A DNA stretch of 64,000 nucleotides from Streptomyces dysideae (GCF_001514305.1 NZ_KQ949078.1:183097-247096), one strand, 5' to 3'. Positions 1 through 8,971 are shown, counted from the first letter of the stretch. The notes: a model not told the origin generated them from the sequence alone. Numbers and translations: made by a program.

Positions 1-2193
1 GACCTCGTCGATGAGGACCAGTCGGGTCCGGGCCGTCTCCATCGCCTCGCTGACCCGGACCACCAGGTCGGCGGTCGTGGACGAGCCGCGCAACGGGACG
101 CCGAGGCAGCGGACCAGCTCGGCCAGGAGCAGACGCGGTGAGGTGGCCGGAGCGAGCCGGACGTAGACCATCGGAACACTCCCGTCGTCCGGATCCTGGG
201 TGGCGCAGCGGCGGGCCGCGTCCCACAGGGCCGTGGTCTTGCCGGTACCGGACTGGCCTACCAACAGCACCCCGTAACGGGCGCCTGACGCATGGCTGTT
301 GACGGCCAGTACGTCCTCGATCCGCCGCACGGCGGACGAGACACCAGGCACGCGCAGGGGGAGCTGGGCGTGGTAGGCCACGCGGAGATCCTCGGGCAGC
401 GTGCGGGTGCCGTCGTCCGGGGCTGGGGGCGAGAAGAAGGCCTTCCTCCAGTCCTGCAACGACTGCCCGCCGGCGGTGACGGCGTGCTGTGCAGCCGGGC
501 CGGTGGCGGCTGCCCCACCTTGACCCTGCCCGGTGCCGGCGTAGACCTCGGTGCTCTCAAGTGGTGCGTGACGCAGGGTGCGTTGAGCGGCGGACCAGTC
601 GGCGGGAGGCACGGCGTGAGCTGTGATCCATTCGTCGTCTGCGGCGCGCAGCCACACACTCCTGATGTCGTAGGGGTCCCACCGCACCTCGAACGTGCGG
701 CGGCGGCCTCCTGGCGCCTTCGCGTGGCGCAGGGGATCGAGGGCGGGGGAGTCGTAGAGGCGCCCGCCGAGCCGCAGCCCCGAGGATCCGACCGCGCGCC
801 GGGCTGTGGGCAGAAACGCCGTGAGCCGTGAGGAAGGGACGGGGATCGGAGTCCACCCCGCCGAGGCGGTCAGCGTCTCATGGCGGGTTCGCGGGGTGTG
901 CGCTCCGCCCGCGGGCGCGGTCGGTACGGGAGTGTCCGGCCAGAGGTGGGCCACCCACGCATCGAGCAGGTCCTGCACCATCTCGGGCGGCCATCCGGCT
1001 TCGTGTGCGGCCCGCCCGGCAGCGGAGAGCAGATGGTCGGTGAAAAGCGACACGAAGCGCCGAAGCGTGCGCTCCACGCCCTGACGGTCCACCGGCCGCA
1101 GGCGTTGCGCGTAGTGCAGATGGATCCCCAGATGGGCGCAGGCCTCGCGCAGCACGCGCAATCCGGGCGCGTTCGCGCCGTCGATCACAAGGGTGTGCGG
1201 GCGGACCGTCAGTGAGGGCGCCTCGCGCCGCAGTGCGCCGCAAGGGGGGACCGACAGGAGGGCGTCCCCGTGGGTCCACCCCCCTGGCGGGGCGCACATC
1301 CGGGCGAGCAGCGTCGTGTGCAGCGGCGGCCGGTGCCCGGTGTGGACCACGGCGGTCGTAACGAGCCTGGTCGCCTCGTCGAGGGCGACCAGCAGCCGCA
1401 GGTGTTCGTCCCTGCCCTCCCCACTGGCGGGCAGGGGCAGTTCGACCACGTCCAGATGAACGCGCTCGCCCACAGCCACAGCGGTCGGCTGGCCGACCCG
1501 GCCCCTTGCCGCATTGGCGAGCAACCGGGCGGCCTGGCGCCGGACGGCAGCCCGGGAGGGCCGGGGCACCTCGCCCGAGGCGATGGGCACGGCAAGCTGA
1601 GTCAGCACCTGATCGTGCAACTGCTCGGTTCTCAGGTGCTGCCCCCGCAGCTGACTGGCGAGCAGATCCCGCACGACCGCCTCCACTCGGGGGTGCACCG
1701 GGTCGTGGCCGGGTGTGCGGGGCCCGGCCCGGCCGTCGGTGAGACCGGCCAGCCCGTGCTGCTGATAGCGCTGCCGTTTACGCCGCACCGTCCGCGCCGA
1801 CGCCCCGCGTATCCCCTGCTCGGCCAGTTCCCTGGCCTTGGCCTCCTCCCGCTCGGCCAGGGAGAAGCGGGCCGGATCGTAGGCAGAGCGCGGCCTCGTG
1901 CCAGGCGGCGCACCATAGGGCACCCCGCCCAGCACCTCGGTGACGTGCCGGCGCCACCAGCGCGCCTTCTCCAGCACTGCCTCCGGCAGGGGCTGAGCCT
2001 CCTGCCGGTCGGGCTCGGTGCTGCGTCCAACGAACGCGAAGTCCTCCGCGGCCAGCAGCGTGACCACGTCGAGGTGTTCGGTGGCGCCGAGGCCGTCCAG
2101 CAGCGCCACACGCCCGCCGCACACGCCGGTCACCGTGCACTCCTGCCCGTCGAACCGGACCCGGTCTCCCACGGCCAGCCGGTCGGGCCACAC
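1..2193 (-). CDS. TniA-TniB-type transposition protein, DDE transposase fused to AAA+ ATPase (C-terminus off the left edge)
   Basis: One open frame runs without a stop from a GTG at 2193 (GGGGAGGGGAGG ribosome site 6 bases upstream) to the window edge, 731 codons. Residues about 248-374 form a DDE integrase core: Asp248 (HLDVVE), Asp338 (LVIDGANA) and Glu374 (GVER), with exactly 35 residues between the last two. Around residues 495-530 is a Mu-type beta-barrel (RWDPYDIRSVWLR). A Gly/Ala/Gln-rich linker leads to a P-loop ATPase with Walker A GQSGTGKTT (about 646-654) and Walker B LVLIDEV (about 725-731). In Tn7 and Tn5053 relatives these two activities are normally separate proteins: TniA cuts and joins ends, TniB selects the target. 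I infer a Tn5053/Tn7-like element lying to the left of 2383. The remaining ATPase part and any later genes are outside the window. Confidence 0.88.
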   Translation of the reverse strand, partial: MWPDRLAVGDRVRFDGQECTVTGVCGGRVALLDGLGATEHLDVVTLLAAEDFAFVGRSTEPDRQEAQPLPEAVLEKARWWRRHVTEVLGGVPYGAPPGTRPRSAYDPARFSLAEREEAKARELAEQGIRGASARTVRRKRQRYQQHGLAGLTDGRAGPRTPGHDPVHPRVEAVVRDLLASQLRGQHLRTEQLHDQVLTQLAVPIASGEVPRPSRAAVRRQAARLLANAARGRVGQPTAVAVGERVHLDVVELPLPASGEGRDEHLRLLVALDEATRLVTTAVVHTGHRPPLHTTLLARMCAPPGGWTHGDALLSVPPCGALRREAPSLTVRPHTLVIDGANAPGLRVLREACAHLGIHLHYAQRLRPVDRQGVERTLRRFVSLFTDHLLSAAGRAAHEAGWPPEMVQDLLDAWVAHLWPDTPVPTAPAGGAHTPRTRHETLTASAGWTPIPVPSSRLTAFLPTARRAVGSSGLRLGGRLYDSPALDPLRHAKAPGGRRRTFEVRWDPYDIRSVWLRAADDEWITAHAVPPADWSAAQRTLRHAPLESTEVYAGTGQGQGGAAATGPAAQHAVTAGGQSLQDWRKAFFSPPAPDDGTRTLPEDLRVAYHAQLPLRVPGVSSAVRRIEDVLAVNSHASGARYGVLLVGQSGTGKTTALWDAARRCATQDPDDGSVPMVYVRLAPATSPRLLLAELVRCLGVPLRGSSTTADLVVRVSEAMETARTRLVLIDEV

Positions 2194-2317
2194 CGCGCTC
2201 CTCCCCTCCCCGATCGTCCGCACCTGGCCGGGCCCAGCGGTGCCGAGCCGGCTCGTACGCGTTCACACCGCCCACGAGCCCGGACCGCCGCCGCTGGGTC
2301 CGGCCAGTCCTGCCTGC

Positions 2318-2383
2318 GTCATCCAGTGAACTTGATGCGCGGGCGCTGCCGCACGCACATTGCATCAAGTTCACTGGATGACA
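2318..2383. repeat. 21-bp perfect inverted repeat with TGTCA end, probable transposon terminus
   Basis: Arms 2318-2338 and 2362-2382 are exact reverse complements (GTCATCCAGTGAACTTGATGC and its complement) separated by 23 bases. Read on the minus strand from 2383, the sequence begins TGTCATCC, the TGTCA terminus typical of Tn7/Tn5053-type ends, and points towards the transposase gene that starts 125 bases further in. The inverted orientation of the second arm is unusual, since the iterated transposase sites of these elements are usually direct repeats. It may be a TniA binding-site pair; a hairpin or terminator role is the alternative. Confidence 0.7.
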
Positions 2384-2427
2384 CACGCCGGATCTTGCCC
2401 TGGGCCACCCATGTGGCACACATCGAG

Positions 2428-2916
2428 ATGCTATTCCAATCACATGCGGGCAGAGTGGCCGATGTGACAAGCCCAGGCCGCGCGCCCGCCGCGCACCTCC
2501 GCCCCGTCGTTATCGACCCTGCCGCACGGCGTTTCCTGCTGGTGCGCAACCGCACCGTGCCCCCGGTCACCTGGAGCGTTCCCGCGCATCCGATGCAGCC
2601 GGGCGAATCCTTCTACCGCGCCGCGGCACGCTGCCTCAGGCATGAACTGCGGCTGCCCGCACTGCGGATCGCCGCTGTCACCGGACGCCTCCCCGCCTTC
2701 GATCAGCGTCGGCACGAGGAGTACTTCGTCCTGGTGGCCCCCGCAGTAAGGGCCTGGCCCTGCGGCGTACGCCTCCTGCTGGCACCGGATGTGCGGTGGT
2801 GGACGACAGCCGAACTGCGGCACGGCGGCGCGCGCGTGGAACCGGAAGCCCTGCTCGACCTCATCGACGGCTACTGGGAGGGATGGCTGCCCGACGGGGT
2901 GATCTCCCTTGAATGA
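2428..2916 (+). CDS. NUDIX-like protein with degenerate NUDIX box
   Basis: The 162-residue product has the strand pattern of NUDIX proteins: an opening strand (HLRPVVIDPAARRFLLVRN), a loop with WSVPAHPMQPGES, and a helix AAARCLRHELRLP in the place of the NUDIX box. The usual box is GX5EX7REUXEEXGU; here the REUXEE core reads RCLRHE, so most acidic metal ligands are missing and hydrolase activity is doubtful. The start is uncertain: ATG 2428 is used, but GTG 2464 is in frame and neither has a clear ribosome site. The gene lies just outside the proposed transposon end and its stop is 22 bases before the start of the next gene, so the two are probably co-transcribed. Confidence 0.6.
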   Translation: MLFQSHAGRVADVTSPGRAPAAHLRPVVIDPAARRFLLVRNRTVPPVTWSVPAHPMQPGESFYRAAARCLRHELRLPALRIAAVTGRLPAFDQRRHEEYFVLVAPAVRAWPCGVRLLLAPDVRWWTTAELRHGGARVEPEALLDLIDGYWEGWLPDGVISLE

Positions 2917-2938
2917 GCCGCAAGACAGGAGGGACCAA

Positions 2939-3406
2939 GTGCCCATGCATGCCGTTGAGATCACGTTGACCCGCGCGGTCGGCGCCATCGAGTTGAGAGC
3001 CGCGCGAGAGGAAGGCCGCCTGCCCCTGGCGGCCTCCGGGGACCGCACACGCCTCGCCGTGCTCGTGTCCGCGAAGAACGAGCACCGGGCCATAAGGAAG
3101 ATCTGGCGGCGGCTGCAGCACGCGCTGCCCATTGACGTGCTGTGCAGCGTCTTCCCCGGGCCCGACGGCAAGTACCTCATGAGCATCCCGATGGCTGACG
3201 ACGTATGGGAACGGTTCCGTGCACAGGCCGCCGCGGCTGGTAATACTCCGGAGCACTTCCTGAACGAGGCCGTTGCACAGGCTCTCGCCCGTGACCGGTC
3301 CGATCGCCGGGCACGGCTGGACCGATCGCTCGATGTCCTGCTGCGTGCGTACACCCCCGAGGAGGTCACGGCGGAAGCCGCCCGGCGGATCAGACTGTCA
3401 AACTGA
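2939..3406 (+). CDS. Hypothetical protein of unknown family
   Basis: This is a 155-residue soluble protein from GTG 2939, chosen because AGGAGGG lies 5 bases upstream; ATG 2945 is possible. The first half is mixed alpha/beta. From about residue 80 it becomes helical (ADDVWERFRAQAAAAGNTPEHFLNEAVAQALAR), a pattern seen in short ribbon-helix-helix-like or coiled segments. The C-terminus carries many Arg residues. I do not recognise the family. It directly follows the NUDIX-like gene on the same strand and probably shares its transcript. Confidence 0.55.
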   Translation: MPMHAVEITLTRAVGAIELRAAREEGRLPLAASGDRTRLAVLVSAKNEHRAIRKIWRRLQHALPIDVLCSVFPGPDGKYLMSIPMADDVWERFRAQAAAAGNTPEHFLNEAVAQALARDRSDRRARLDRSLDVLLRAYTPEEVTAEAARRIRLSN

Positions 3407-3649
3407 GCAGCCTGGGGGCTGTGCCCCGTTCACCGACGGAAAGTGGCCGGAAACGGCTAGGGTTCACGGAGGCGGGGCACTCACATGGGTAGTTGGCCGT
3501 GATAAGCGAGGCGGCCCCGGTCGAATTCCCCTCTCTGTTCGCCGACAGGGACCGGTGCTGCGGCCACGAAACGACGCCAGCCTTCGCGCTGGGTCAGGGC
3601 GAGTTCACCGGTACAGCAGTGTCGAACGACGCGCTGCGTGGGCGTGAAG

Positions 3650-3685
3650 GCCGGACCTAAGCTCAGACCGGCGAGGAGGTCCGGC
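3650..3685 (-). terminator. Candidate hairpin downstream of LAL regulator
   Basis: Arms GCCGGACCT (3650-3658) and AGGTCCGGC (3677-3685) pair perfectly around an 18-base loop, 13 bases beyond the stop of the LuxR gene at 3699. There is no U-tract, as is common in Streptomyces terminators. The remaining non-coding stretch 3407-3649 holds nothing I recognise. Confidence 0.4.
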
Positions 3686-3698
3686 GTGCAGCAGGGCT

Positions 3699-6533
3699 TC
3701 AGGCATCCGGACCATCGCCGACAGCGCCAGTGCGGCGGCCGGTGGCCCCGGAGTCGAGCGCGTCGCGCAGCATGGCACGCGACGTGATGCCCAGCTTCGG
3801 ATAGACCTGGTACAGATGCGCGCCCACGGTCCGGTGGGAGAGGAACAGGCGCTCGGCTATCTGCTTGTTGGTCAGGCCGGAGGCCGCCAGTCGGGCGATC
3901 TCCCACTCCTGGGGCGTGAGGAGCGTGTGCGCTTTCGGCTCACGGGGACTTCGCCTGTTCCAGCCCGCGGCTCGCAGCTCCTGCTCCGCGCGTTCGACCC
4001 ACGGCTGGGCTCCCAGGTGTTCGAACGTCAGCAGCGCGGCGCCGAGCGGTTTCCGGGAGTCGGCAGTTGCCCTGGTCCGCCGCAAACGCTCCCCGTGGGC
4101 GAGCTGTACCCGTGCGAAGTCGAAGCGCCATCGCTCGGCGCCGGGAGTCGCCAACGCCCGTGCGAACAGCCGCAGTGCCTCCTCGTCGTCGGTACTGCAC
4201 AGGGCGGTCGACGCGTTCATCAGCATGGCGTGTCGGGAGGAAAGGGCGGCCGTGCGCGCTTCACGCATTGCACGTGCGTGATCGGCCGCGTCCTGGTGCC
4301 TGTTGATCCGGACGGCGGCCTCCACCAGGTCCATCGCCACCCACAGGGCGTGCGGGGCGTGCGAGGCGAGGGTTCCGGCCGGGCTGACCGCGCTGGCGTG
4401 ATCGTAGGCCAGCGAGAAGTCGCCGCGTCCCAGGGCCGCCACCGCGGCCGCATGGTGCGCATAGTGTGCGGCGGTATGCAATCCGCGGGGTGAGGCCCAG
4501 TTGATGACGCGGTCGGCCGTCGCAAGGCTCTTGTCCGCGTCCCCGCGGGCGCCCAGGACGATGGACTTGATGTACAGGAAGTACCAGGCGAAGGCGCTGT
4601 ATCCGTGGTCCTCGCACACCGGGAGTGCCTCGTCGGCGAGGTCCAGTGCCTCGTCCCACCTTCCGGTGAGGTAGTCGTCCAGGCATAGGTGGATCAGTGC
4701 GGACAGGTGCCGTCGTGCTGGGCCGCCGTCGCGCCCCGTCCGCACCACACGCCACGCCGCTTCGCGGACTTCGCCGAGCCGGTCGAGATACAGGGCCGCC
4801 GTTCCTGTGCGGTTGATCTGGAGGGGGTCGATCTCCCTGGGCAGGCTCGCGATGAGCAGGTCGAGTTCCCCGGAGGCGGCCGCGCCGGTGCGTGCCGGGT
4901 CGGAGAACGTCCTGCCCAGTGCGGACAGGAAGAGCGGCGGATTTGGCCGCAGCTGTTCCAGGGTCCGGTAGTAGGGCTGCCAGAGCTCGTTCCGGGCGCC
5001 GAAGAAACAGACCAGCGCGAGCATGTGGAGCGCGTCGACGAGCGCCTTGTCGCCGGCGTCGTATCCATGGGTGTCGGCCGTGGACTCGAGTGCATCGACG
5101 AGCAGCCGGTGTGCGGTGTCGACGTCGCCGTCGCTGTTGAGGACGAGCAGCGCCGCTGCTGTGGCGGAGTGCAGGGAGCCCTGGAGCTCTGGGGCGGCGT
5201 GCCTGGCGTCGTCCAGGAGTTTGCGCGCATTGGCGAGGGCGCCGGTGGACTCGGCGCCGAGGTAGGCCGCTTCCGCGAGGCGGCGGCTGCGGTCCGGGCC
5301 CTGAGGGGTGAGGGATGCGGACCGGATCAGCGTCCGCATTCCGCCGGCGGCGTCACCGCGGCGCAGGGTGAGGTGTGCCGCTTGCTCCAGCAGGGCGGCA
5401 ACCTCCTCGTCGGGCTCCAGGATGGCCTCGCCCAGGTGCCAGGCGCGGCGCTCGGGCTGGTCGACGAGGACCTGGGCCAGCGCCCCGTGCACCGCGCGCT
5501 GCTCGCTGCTGGTGGAGTTGCCCACCACGGCGGAGCGGATGAGCGGGTGGCGGAACCTCAGCCGCCGTGTCCCCTGTTCGATGTGCACCAGCTGCTCGCG
5601 CTCGGCGGGCGCGAGATCATCCAGGGTGTATCCGTCGTGCGCCTGCCGGGAGGCGGCCTGCAGCACGCCGAGGTCGCCGGTGCCTTCGAGCGCCGCGAGC
5701 AGCAGCAGGCGCCTGGACGCTCCGGGCAGTCCGGTCACACGGGAGCCGAACAGCGTCTCCAGGCGTCGGCCGAGTGGTAGCACGGCGGGTGGGTCGGCCG
5801 GCGCCGGCTGCAGCGCTGTCGGCAGTTCCATGAGAGCCAGGGGGTTTCCGCCCGCCACGGCCAGGAGTCGTTGGCGCATGCTGCGCGCAAGGTCGGGGAA
5901 CCGGCTGCCGATCAGCTGAGCCGCCGACCCCTCGTCGAGCGGCGGCAGCTCGTACGTGGGCAGTGCGCCGCCCTCGTAGAGGCTCTGATCTCCGGAGCGT
6001 GCTGCGGCGAGGAAGCTCACCCCGACGCCGGTCACCCGCCGGGCGACGAAGCCCAGCACGGCGGTGCTCGCCCGGTCGACCCAGGGCAGGTCGTCGATGA
6101 CGATCAGAAGCGGACCTCCGGCGGCAACCGTTTGGAGCAGTCGCAGAACGGCATTGGATACGACGAGCCGCTCCGGCGGCCCGCCGCTGTCGAAGCCGAG
6201 CGCCACCCGGAGGGCGTCACGGAAGGGCACGTCGAGATCGTCAAGGGTGTCCAGGAATGGGAAGAAGATCTGGTTGAGGCAGGAGTAGCTGCAGTCCGCC
6301 TCGAACTCAACACCGGCGGCGCGCAGGACCCGGACGCCTTCCTCGTCCGCGGCCCCCGCGAGCGCATCCAGTACTGCCGTCTTCCCCACCCCGGCGTCGC
6401 CGGCCAGCAGCAGCGACCCGCCGCCGGCCCTGATGCCGAGCAGCTCACGGATGCGGCGGAGGTCGCCGTCCCGGCCGATCAGCGCGCCCGTCGCGCCGTA
6501 CGTGACTGAGCCACCACCACCGATCACAACCAC
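3699..6533 (-). CDS. LuxR-family LAL transcriptional regulator (AAA+ ATPase, TPR-like, HTH)
   Basis: The protein is about 944 residues from GTG 6533 (GTG 6527, with GGGGAG upstream, is equally possible). The N-terminus has a P-loop GDAGVGKTAVLDAL and a Walker B strand LLIVIDDLPWVD, typical of the STAND ATPase of LAL regulators (MalT-like). A long helical middle suggests TPR-type repeats. The C-terminus has a LuxR helix-turn-helix (LTPQEWEIARLAASGLTNKQ, then IAERLFLSHRTVGAHLYQVY). Such proteins are ATP-dependent pathway-specific activators. The length is normal for the class, so the gene looks intact. The nearest metabolic gene is the co-directional esterase upstream (6762-7820); its role as a target is only inferred from position. 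Confidence 0.9.
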   Translation of the reverse strand: MVVIGGGGSVTYGATGALIGRDGDLRRIRELLGIRAGGGSLLLAGDAGVGKTAVLDALAGAADEEGVRVLRAAGVEFEADCSYSCLNQIFFPFLDTLDDLDVPFRDALRVALGFDSGGPPERLVVSNAVLRLLQTVAAGGPLLIVIDDLPWVDRASTAVLGFVARRVTGVGVSFLAAARSGDQSLYEGGALPTYELPPLDEGSAAQLIGSRFPDLARSMRQRLLAVAGGNPLALMELPTALQPAPADPPAVLPLGRRLETLFGSRVTGLPGASRRLLLLAALEGTGDLGVLQAASRQAHDGYTLDDLAPAEREQLVHIEQGTRRLRFRHPLIRSAVVGNSTSSEQRAVHGALAQVLVDQPERRAWHLGEAILEPDEEVAALLEQAAHLTLRRGDAAGGMRTLIRSASLTPQGPDRSRRLAEAAYLGAESTGALANARKLLDDARHAAPELQGSLHSATAAALLVLNSDGDVDTAHRLLVDALESTADTHGYDAGDKALVDALHMLALVCFFGARNELWQPYYRTLEQLRPNPPLFLSALGRTFSDPARTGAAASGELDLLIASLPREIDPLQINRTGTAALYLDRLGEVREAAWRVVRTGRDGGPARRHLSALIHLCLDDYLTGRWDEALDLADEALPVCEDHGYSAFAWYFLYIKSIVLGARGDADKSLATADRVINWASPRGLHTAAHYAHHAAAVAALGRGDFSLAYDHASAVSPAGTLASHAPHALWVAMDLVEAAVRINRHQDAADHARAMREARTAALSSRHAMLMNASTALCSTDDEEALRLFARALATPGAERWRFDFARVQLAHGERLRRTRATADSRKPLGAALLTFEHLGAQPWVERAEQELRAAGWNRRSPREPKAHTLLTPQEWEIARLAASGLTNKQIAERLFLSHRTVGAHLYQVYPKLGITSRAMLRDALDSGATGRRTGAVGDGPDA

Positions 6534-6655
6534 TCCCCATCTGCTCTCCAAGGCTTGCCCTGGTCGTGGGTGCGTCGGAGTCTGCCTTCGGTTCGAGCAG
6601 GACTCTGTGCGCGACCGCAAACGACCGCGGGCCTCACACAGTATGCACGACATTA

Positions 6656-6686
6656 TGTTGGACAGAGTGTCGTGTCTAATTATGAT
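6656..6686. promoter_or_regulatory. Promoter region with GACA-N3-TGTC inverted repeat
   Basis: GACAGAGTGTC occupies 6661-6671. On the minus strand, towards the LuxR gene, TTAGAC and CATAAT are separated by 16 bases and the repeat lies between them. On the plus strand TTGGAC and TATGAT form a similar pair. A GACA-N3-TGTC site preceded by GTTG also overlaps the putative promoter of the esterase at 18687, so the same regulator may act on both. Confidence 0.4.
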
Positions 6687-6761
6687 GAGCCGGACAACTG
6701 GGACGAATCGAGGGGCAGTTGGGTAGGTCAGTCACGCGCGGTGGTGCGCTGCGGTGGTGAG

Positions 6762-7820
6762 TCAGCCGGCGGTGCCCAGTGCCTGTCGCAGAGCGAAGAC
6801 AGCCTGGGCGATCGCCCCGCGTGCGGCAGACGTCGACGACAGCGGGGCGAGCACGACGAAATCGTGGATGACGCCCTCGTACCGCGTGGCGGTGACTGCC
6901 ACTCCTGCCGCACGCAGTTTGGCCGCGTATGCCTCACCCTCGTCCCGTACGACGTCCGCCTCCGCGGTGATGACGAGCGCCGGCGGCAGTCCGGCGAGCT
7001 GCTCCTCGGTCGCTCGAAGCGGGCTTGCGGTGATCTGCCTGCGCTGCGACTCATCGGGCGCGTACTGGTCCCAGAACCACCGCATCGCTTCCCGCCGCAG
7101 GAAGTAGCCGTCCGCGAAACGGCGGTACGAGTCGGTATCGAAGTTCGCATCGGTGATCGGGTAGAACAACACCTGCTGGACGAAGCTGACGTCCCCCCGC
7201 TCCTTGGCCAGCAGCGTCAGGGCCGCGCTCAGGTTGCCGCCCGCGGAGTCCCCTGCGACGGCTAGCCGTGTGGGATCGATGCCGTGGTCGGCTCCTCGGT
7301 GTGCCGCCCACTGGGCCACGGCGTAGCACTCCTCCAGCGCGACGGGGTGACGGACCTCCGGCGAGAGCGTGTATTCGGGGAAGACCGCGGCCGCTCGTGC
7401 ACCTACCGCCAGTTCCTGCACCAGCCGGTCATGAGTGAGCGCGCTGCCGAAGACCCAGCCCGGGCCGTGGAGGTACAGGATGGCGGGCAGCGCGCCGACG
7501 GCCCCCTTGGGGCGGACGATGCGCACCGCGACACTGCCGTTCGGTCCGCCTGAGACCGCGATCCACTTTTCGTCGACTCCAGGCATGCCGGCCTGTCCCG
7601 TGCGTCCTTCCCGACCACCGGACGCGCTGTGCTCGAGGGGTGCCGCCTCGGCCGCCCGTACCGCTTCCACCGTTCCCGTCGTCTGCACCCTCTGCAGGGC
7701 CTTGCGGCCTTCCACCGGCCCCAGTTCCGTGAGGTACGGCGGCTCTGCGGTGGCCTCCGCGAACGCGTGGGCCACCGGTTCGAGCACAGGTTCCTCGGGG
7801 GTGGCGGAAAGGTCGGACAT
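6762..7820 (-). CDS. Alpha/beta hydrolase, HSL-type esterase/lipase
   Basis: This 352-residue protein starts at ATG 7820 with AAGGAG upstream. The hormone-sensitive-lipase fold is clear: the oxyanion motif is HGPGWVFG (HGGG variant with Pro at the second Gly), the nucleophile elbow is GDSAGGN, and the acid/His pair is likely in ITAEADVVRDEGE and VIHDFV near the C-terminus. The first 100 residues form an N-terminal cap. The reaction is ester hydrolysis of small acyl esters in the cytoplasm; the natural substrate cannot be read from sequence. The gene lies upstream of, and co-directional with, the LAL regulator gene but is separated from it by 228 bases containing a promoter-like region. Confidence 0.88.
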   Translation of the reverse strand: MSDLSATPEEPVLEPVAHAFAEATAEPPYLTELGPVEGRKALQRVQTTGTVEAVRAAEAAPLEHSASGGREGRTGQAGMPGVDEKWIAVSGGPNGSVAVRIVRPKGAVGALPAILYLHGPGWVFGSALTHDRLVQELAVGARAAAVFPEYTLSPEVRHPVALEECYAVAQWAAHRGADHGIDPTRLAVAGDSAGGNLSAALTLLAKERGDVSFVQQVLFYPITDANFDTDSYRRFADGYFLRREAMRWFWDQYAPDESQRRQITASPLRATEEQLAGLPPALVITAEADVVRDEGEAYAAKLRAAGVAVTATRYEGVIHDFVVLAPLSSTSAARGAIAQAVFALRQALGTAG

Positions 7821-8184
7821 CACGTACTCCTTGATGGCGGTGGCGTCGTGCACGGCAGCCCAACACCAGGTACGCCTGCGCCGCGCAGCTGTGGAGGCGC
7901 GGCCGGGCACCGGCGCAGGCGAGGGATCAACTGCAATGGGAACCCGGGTGCAGCTCCGAGCGCATCAGTCACATGACCGTGGACCGCGGCCTGCTGGTCG
8001 GGCATGTGACTGGGGCCAGCTGGTGAACCGGGCAGTGCGTGAAACCTTTCGGCGGGGGGTCGCCGATGCACCCGTGTTCCTCCCTGTCTGGACGCACCGT
8101 CAGGTTCCGCCCTGCGCCGCCGACTCGAATCCCCTGTGTTCCGGATCACAAGAACTCCCCCGGCTCGTCGGACAGCTCAAGGGC
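7821..8184. other. Non-coding region between esterase and acyltransferase stub
   Basis: These 364 bases separate two divergent reading frames. No conserved frame, hairpin or clear promoter was recognised apart from the ribosome site of the esterase at its left border. Confidence 0.4.
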
Positions 8185-8541
8185 ATGACGCACAATTCCA
8201 CGGCCTCCCGCCCCCTGGGGGACAGGGAGCCTGGCCGGCAGGCCAAGGAGCCATCACCGCGCGGGCGCGATGTGAGCGCATCCCGTCCCGCCCCCTCGTC
8301 GAAGCCTTTCGTCCGGCGCGACATCCAGGGGCTGCGCGGACTGGCCATCACGCTCGTCGTGCTCGCGCACGCCGGGATTCCGTACGTCGCCGGTGGCTAC
8401 GTCGGGGTCGACGTGTTCTTCGTCATCTCCGGATTCCTCATCACTTCCGGCCTGCTCCGGGAGACCGGCCGCACCGGATCGCTGTCGCTGCGGCGCTTCT
8501 ACGCCCGCCGCGCGGTGCGCATCCTCCCGCTCGCGACATAG
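8185..8541 (+). pseudogene. Truncated acyltransferase 3 (OafA/YrhL-type) N-terminus
   Basis: The 118-residue frame matches only the start of membrane acyltransferase-3 proteins: RRDIQGLRGLAITLVVLAHA, followed by VGVDVFFVISGFLIT and LRRFYARRAVRILPL. These motifs form the first two membrane helices and the catalytic His region. Family members are about 350-700 residues, and here a TAG stops the frame right after RILPLAT. The following DNA contains no continuation. It is most likely a scar of a deletion or rearrangement. Confidence 0.8.
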
Positions 8542-8971
8542 CCGCGGGTATCAGTTCTTACTATCAGTGAAGGCCCCACGCGACGCTGTGGGCTGATGAG
8601 CTGTCGGGGATGGACGAGGAGGGGTGAGCGTGTCGCCAAGTTGGAAGATCACGGTCATGGTGGCTGCGGCGGCCCGGCGTCGTGTCGACACCGCTGGTCT
8701 GGCTGCTGGACAGCCCTGATACCGGCCAGATGGTCGGCGCGACGGTCCAGGCCGCCACCGGCATCGCCGCCCTGGTCTCGGCTGCGGCCGCCAGCACCGT
8801 GAGGATGCCGGCGGCCACCGCGATCCGGCTGTCCGGATCAGTTCCCAGTTGCCGCACGGGAGAGAGCCACGTCCGCGTTGTCGGCCATGGGCCCTTGCGC
8901 CTCACGCGCTGCTCAGGCCTTCATGACGCTGGGCAGTGCCGCGGCCGACGGAAGCCACACTGAGCGCATGG
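8542..8971. other. Non-coding or degenerate region
   Basis: A plus-strand frame near 8682-8880 reads a hydrophobic stretch (MVGATVQAATGIAALVSAAA) that looks like a fragment of a small membrane protein. It has no credible start or conserved end. I treat the whole stretch as gene debris next to the truncated acyltransferase. Confidence 0.35.

Noticed and set aside
1270..2427. Plus-strand continuous frame leading into the NUDIX-like gene
   Set aside because: This part is antisense to the transposase, whose DDE residues and beta-barrel are clear; only the end from about 2428 has NUDIX-like sequence.
3481..3690. Minus-strand frame after the LAL regulator
   Set aside because: The sequence is Arg/Pro-rich with no motif and overlaps a hairpin; read as non-coding.
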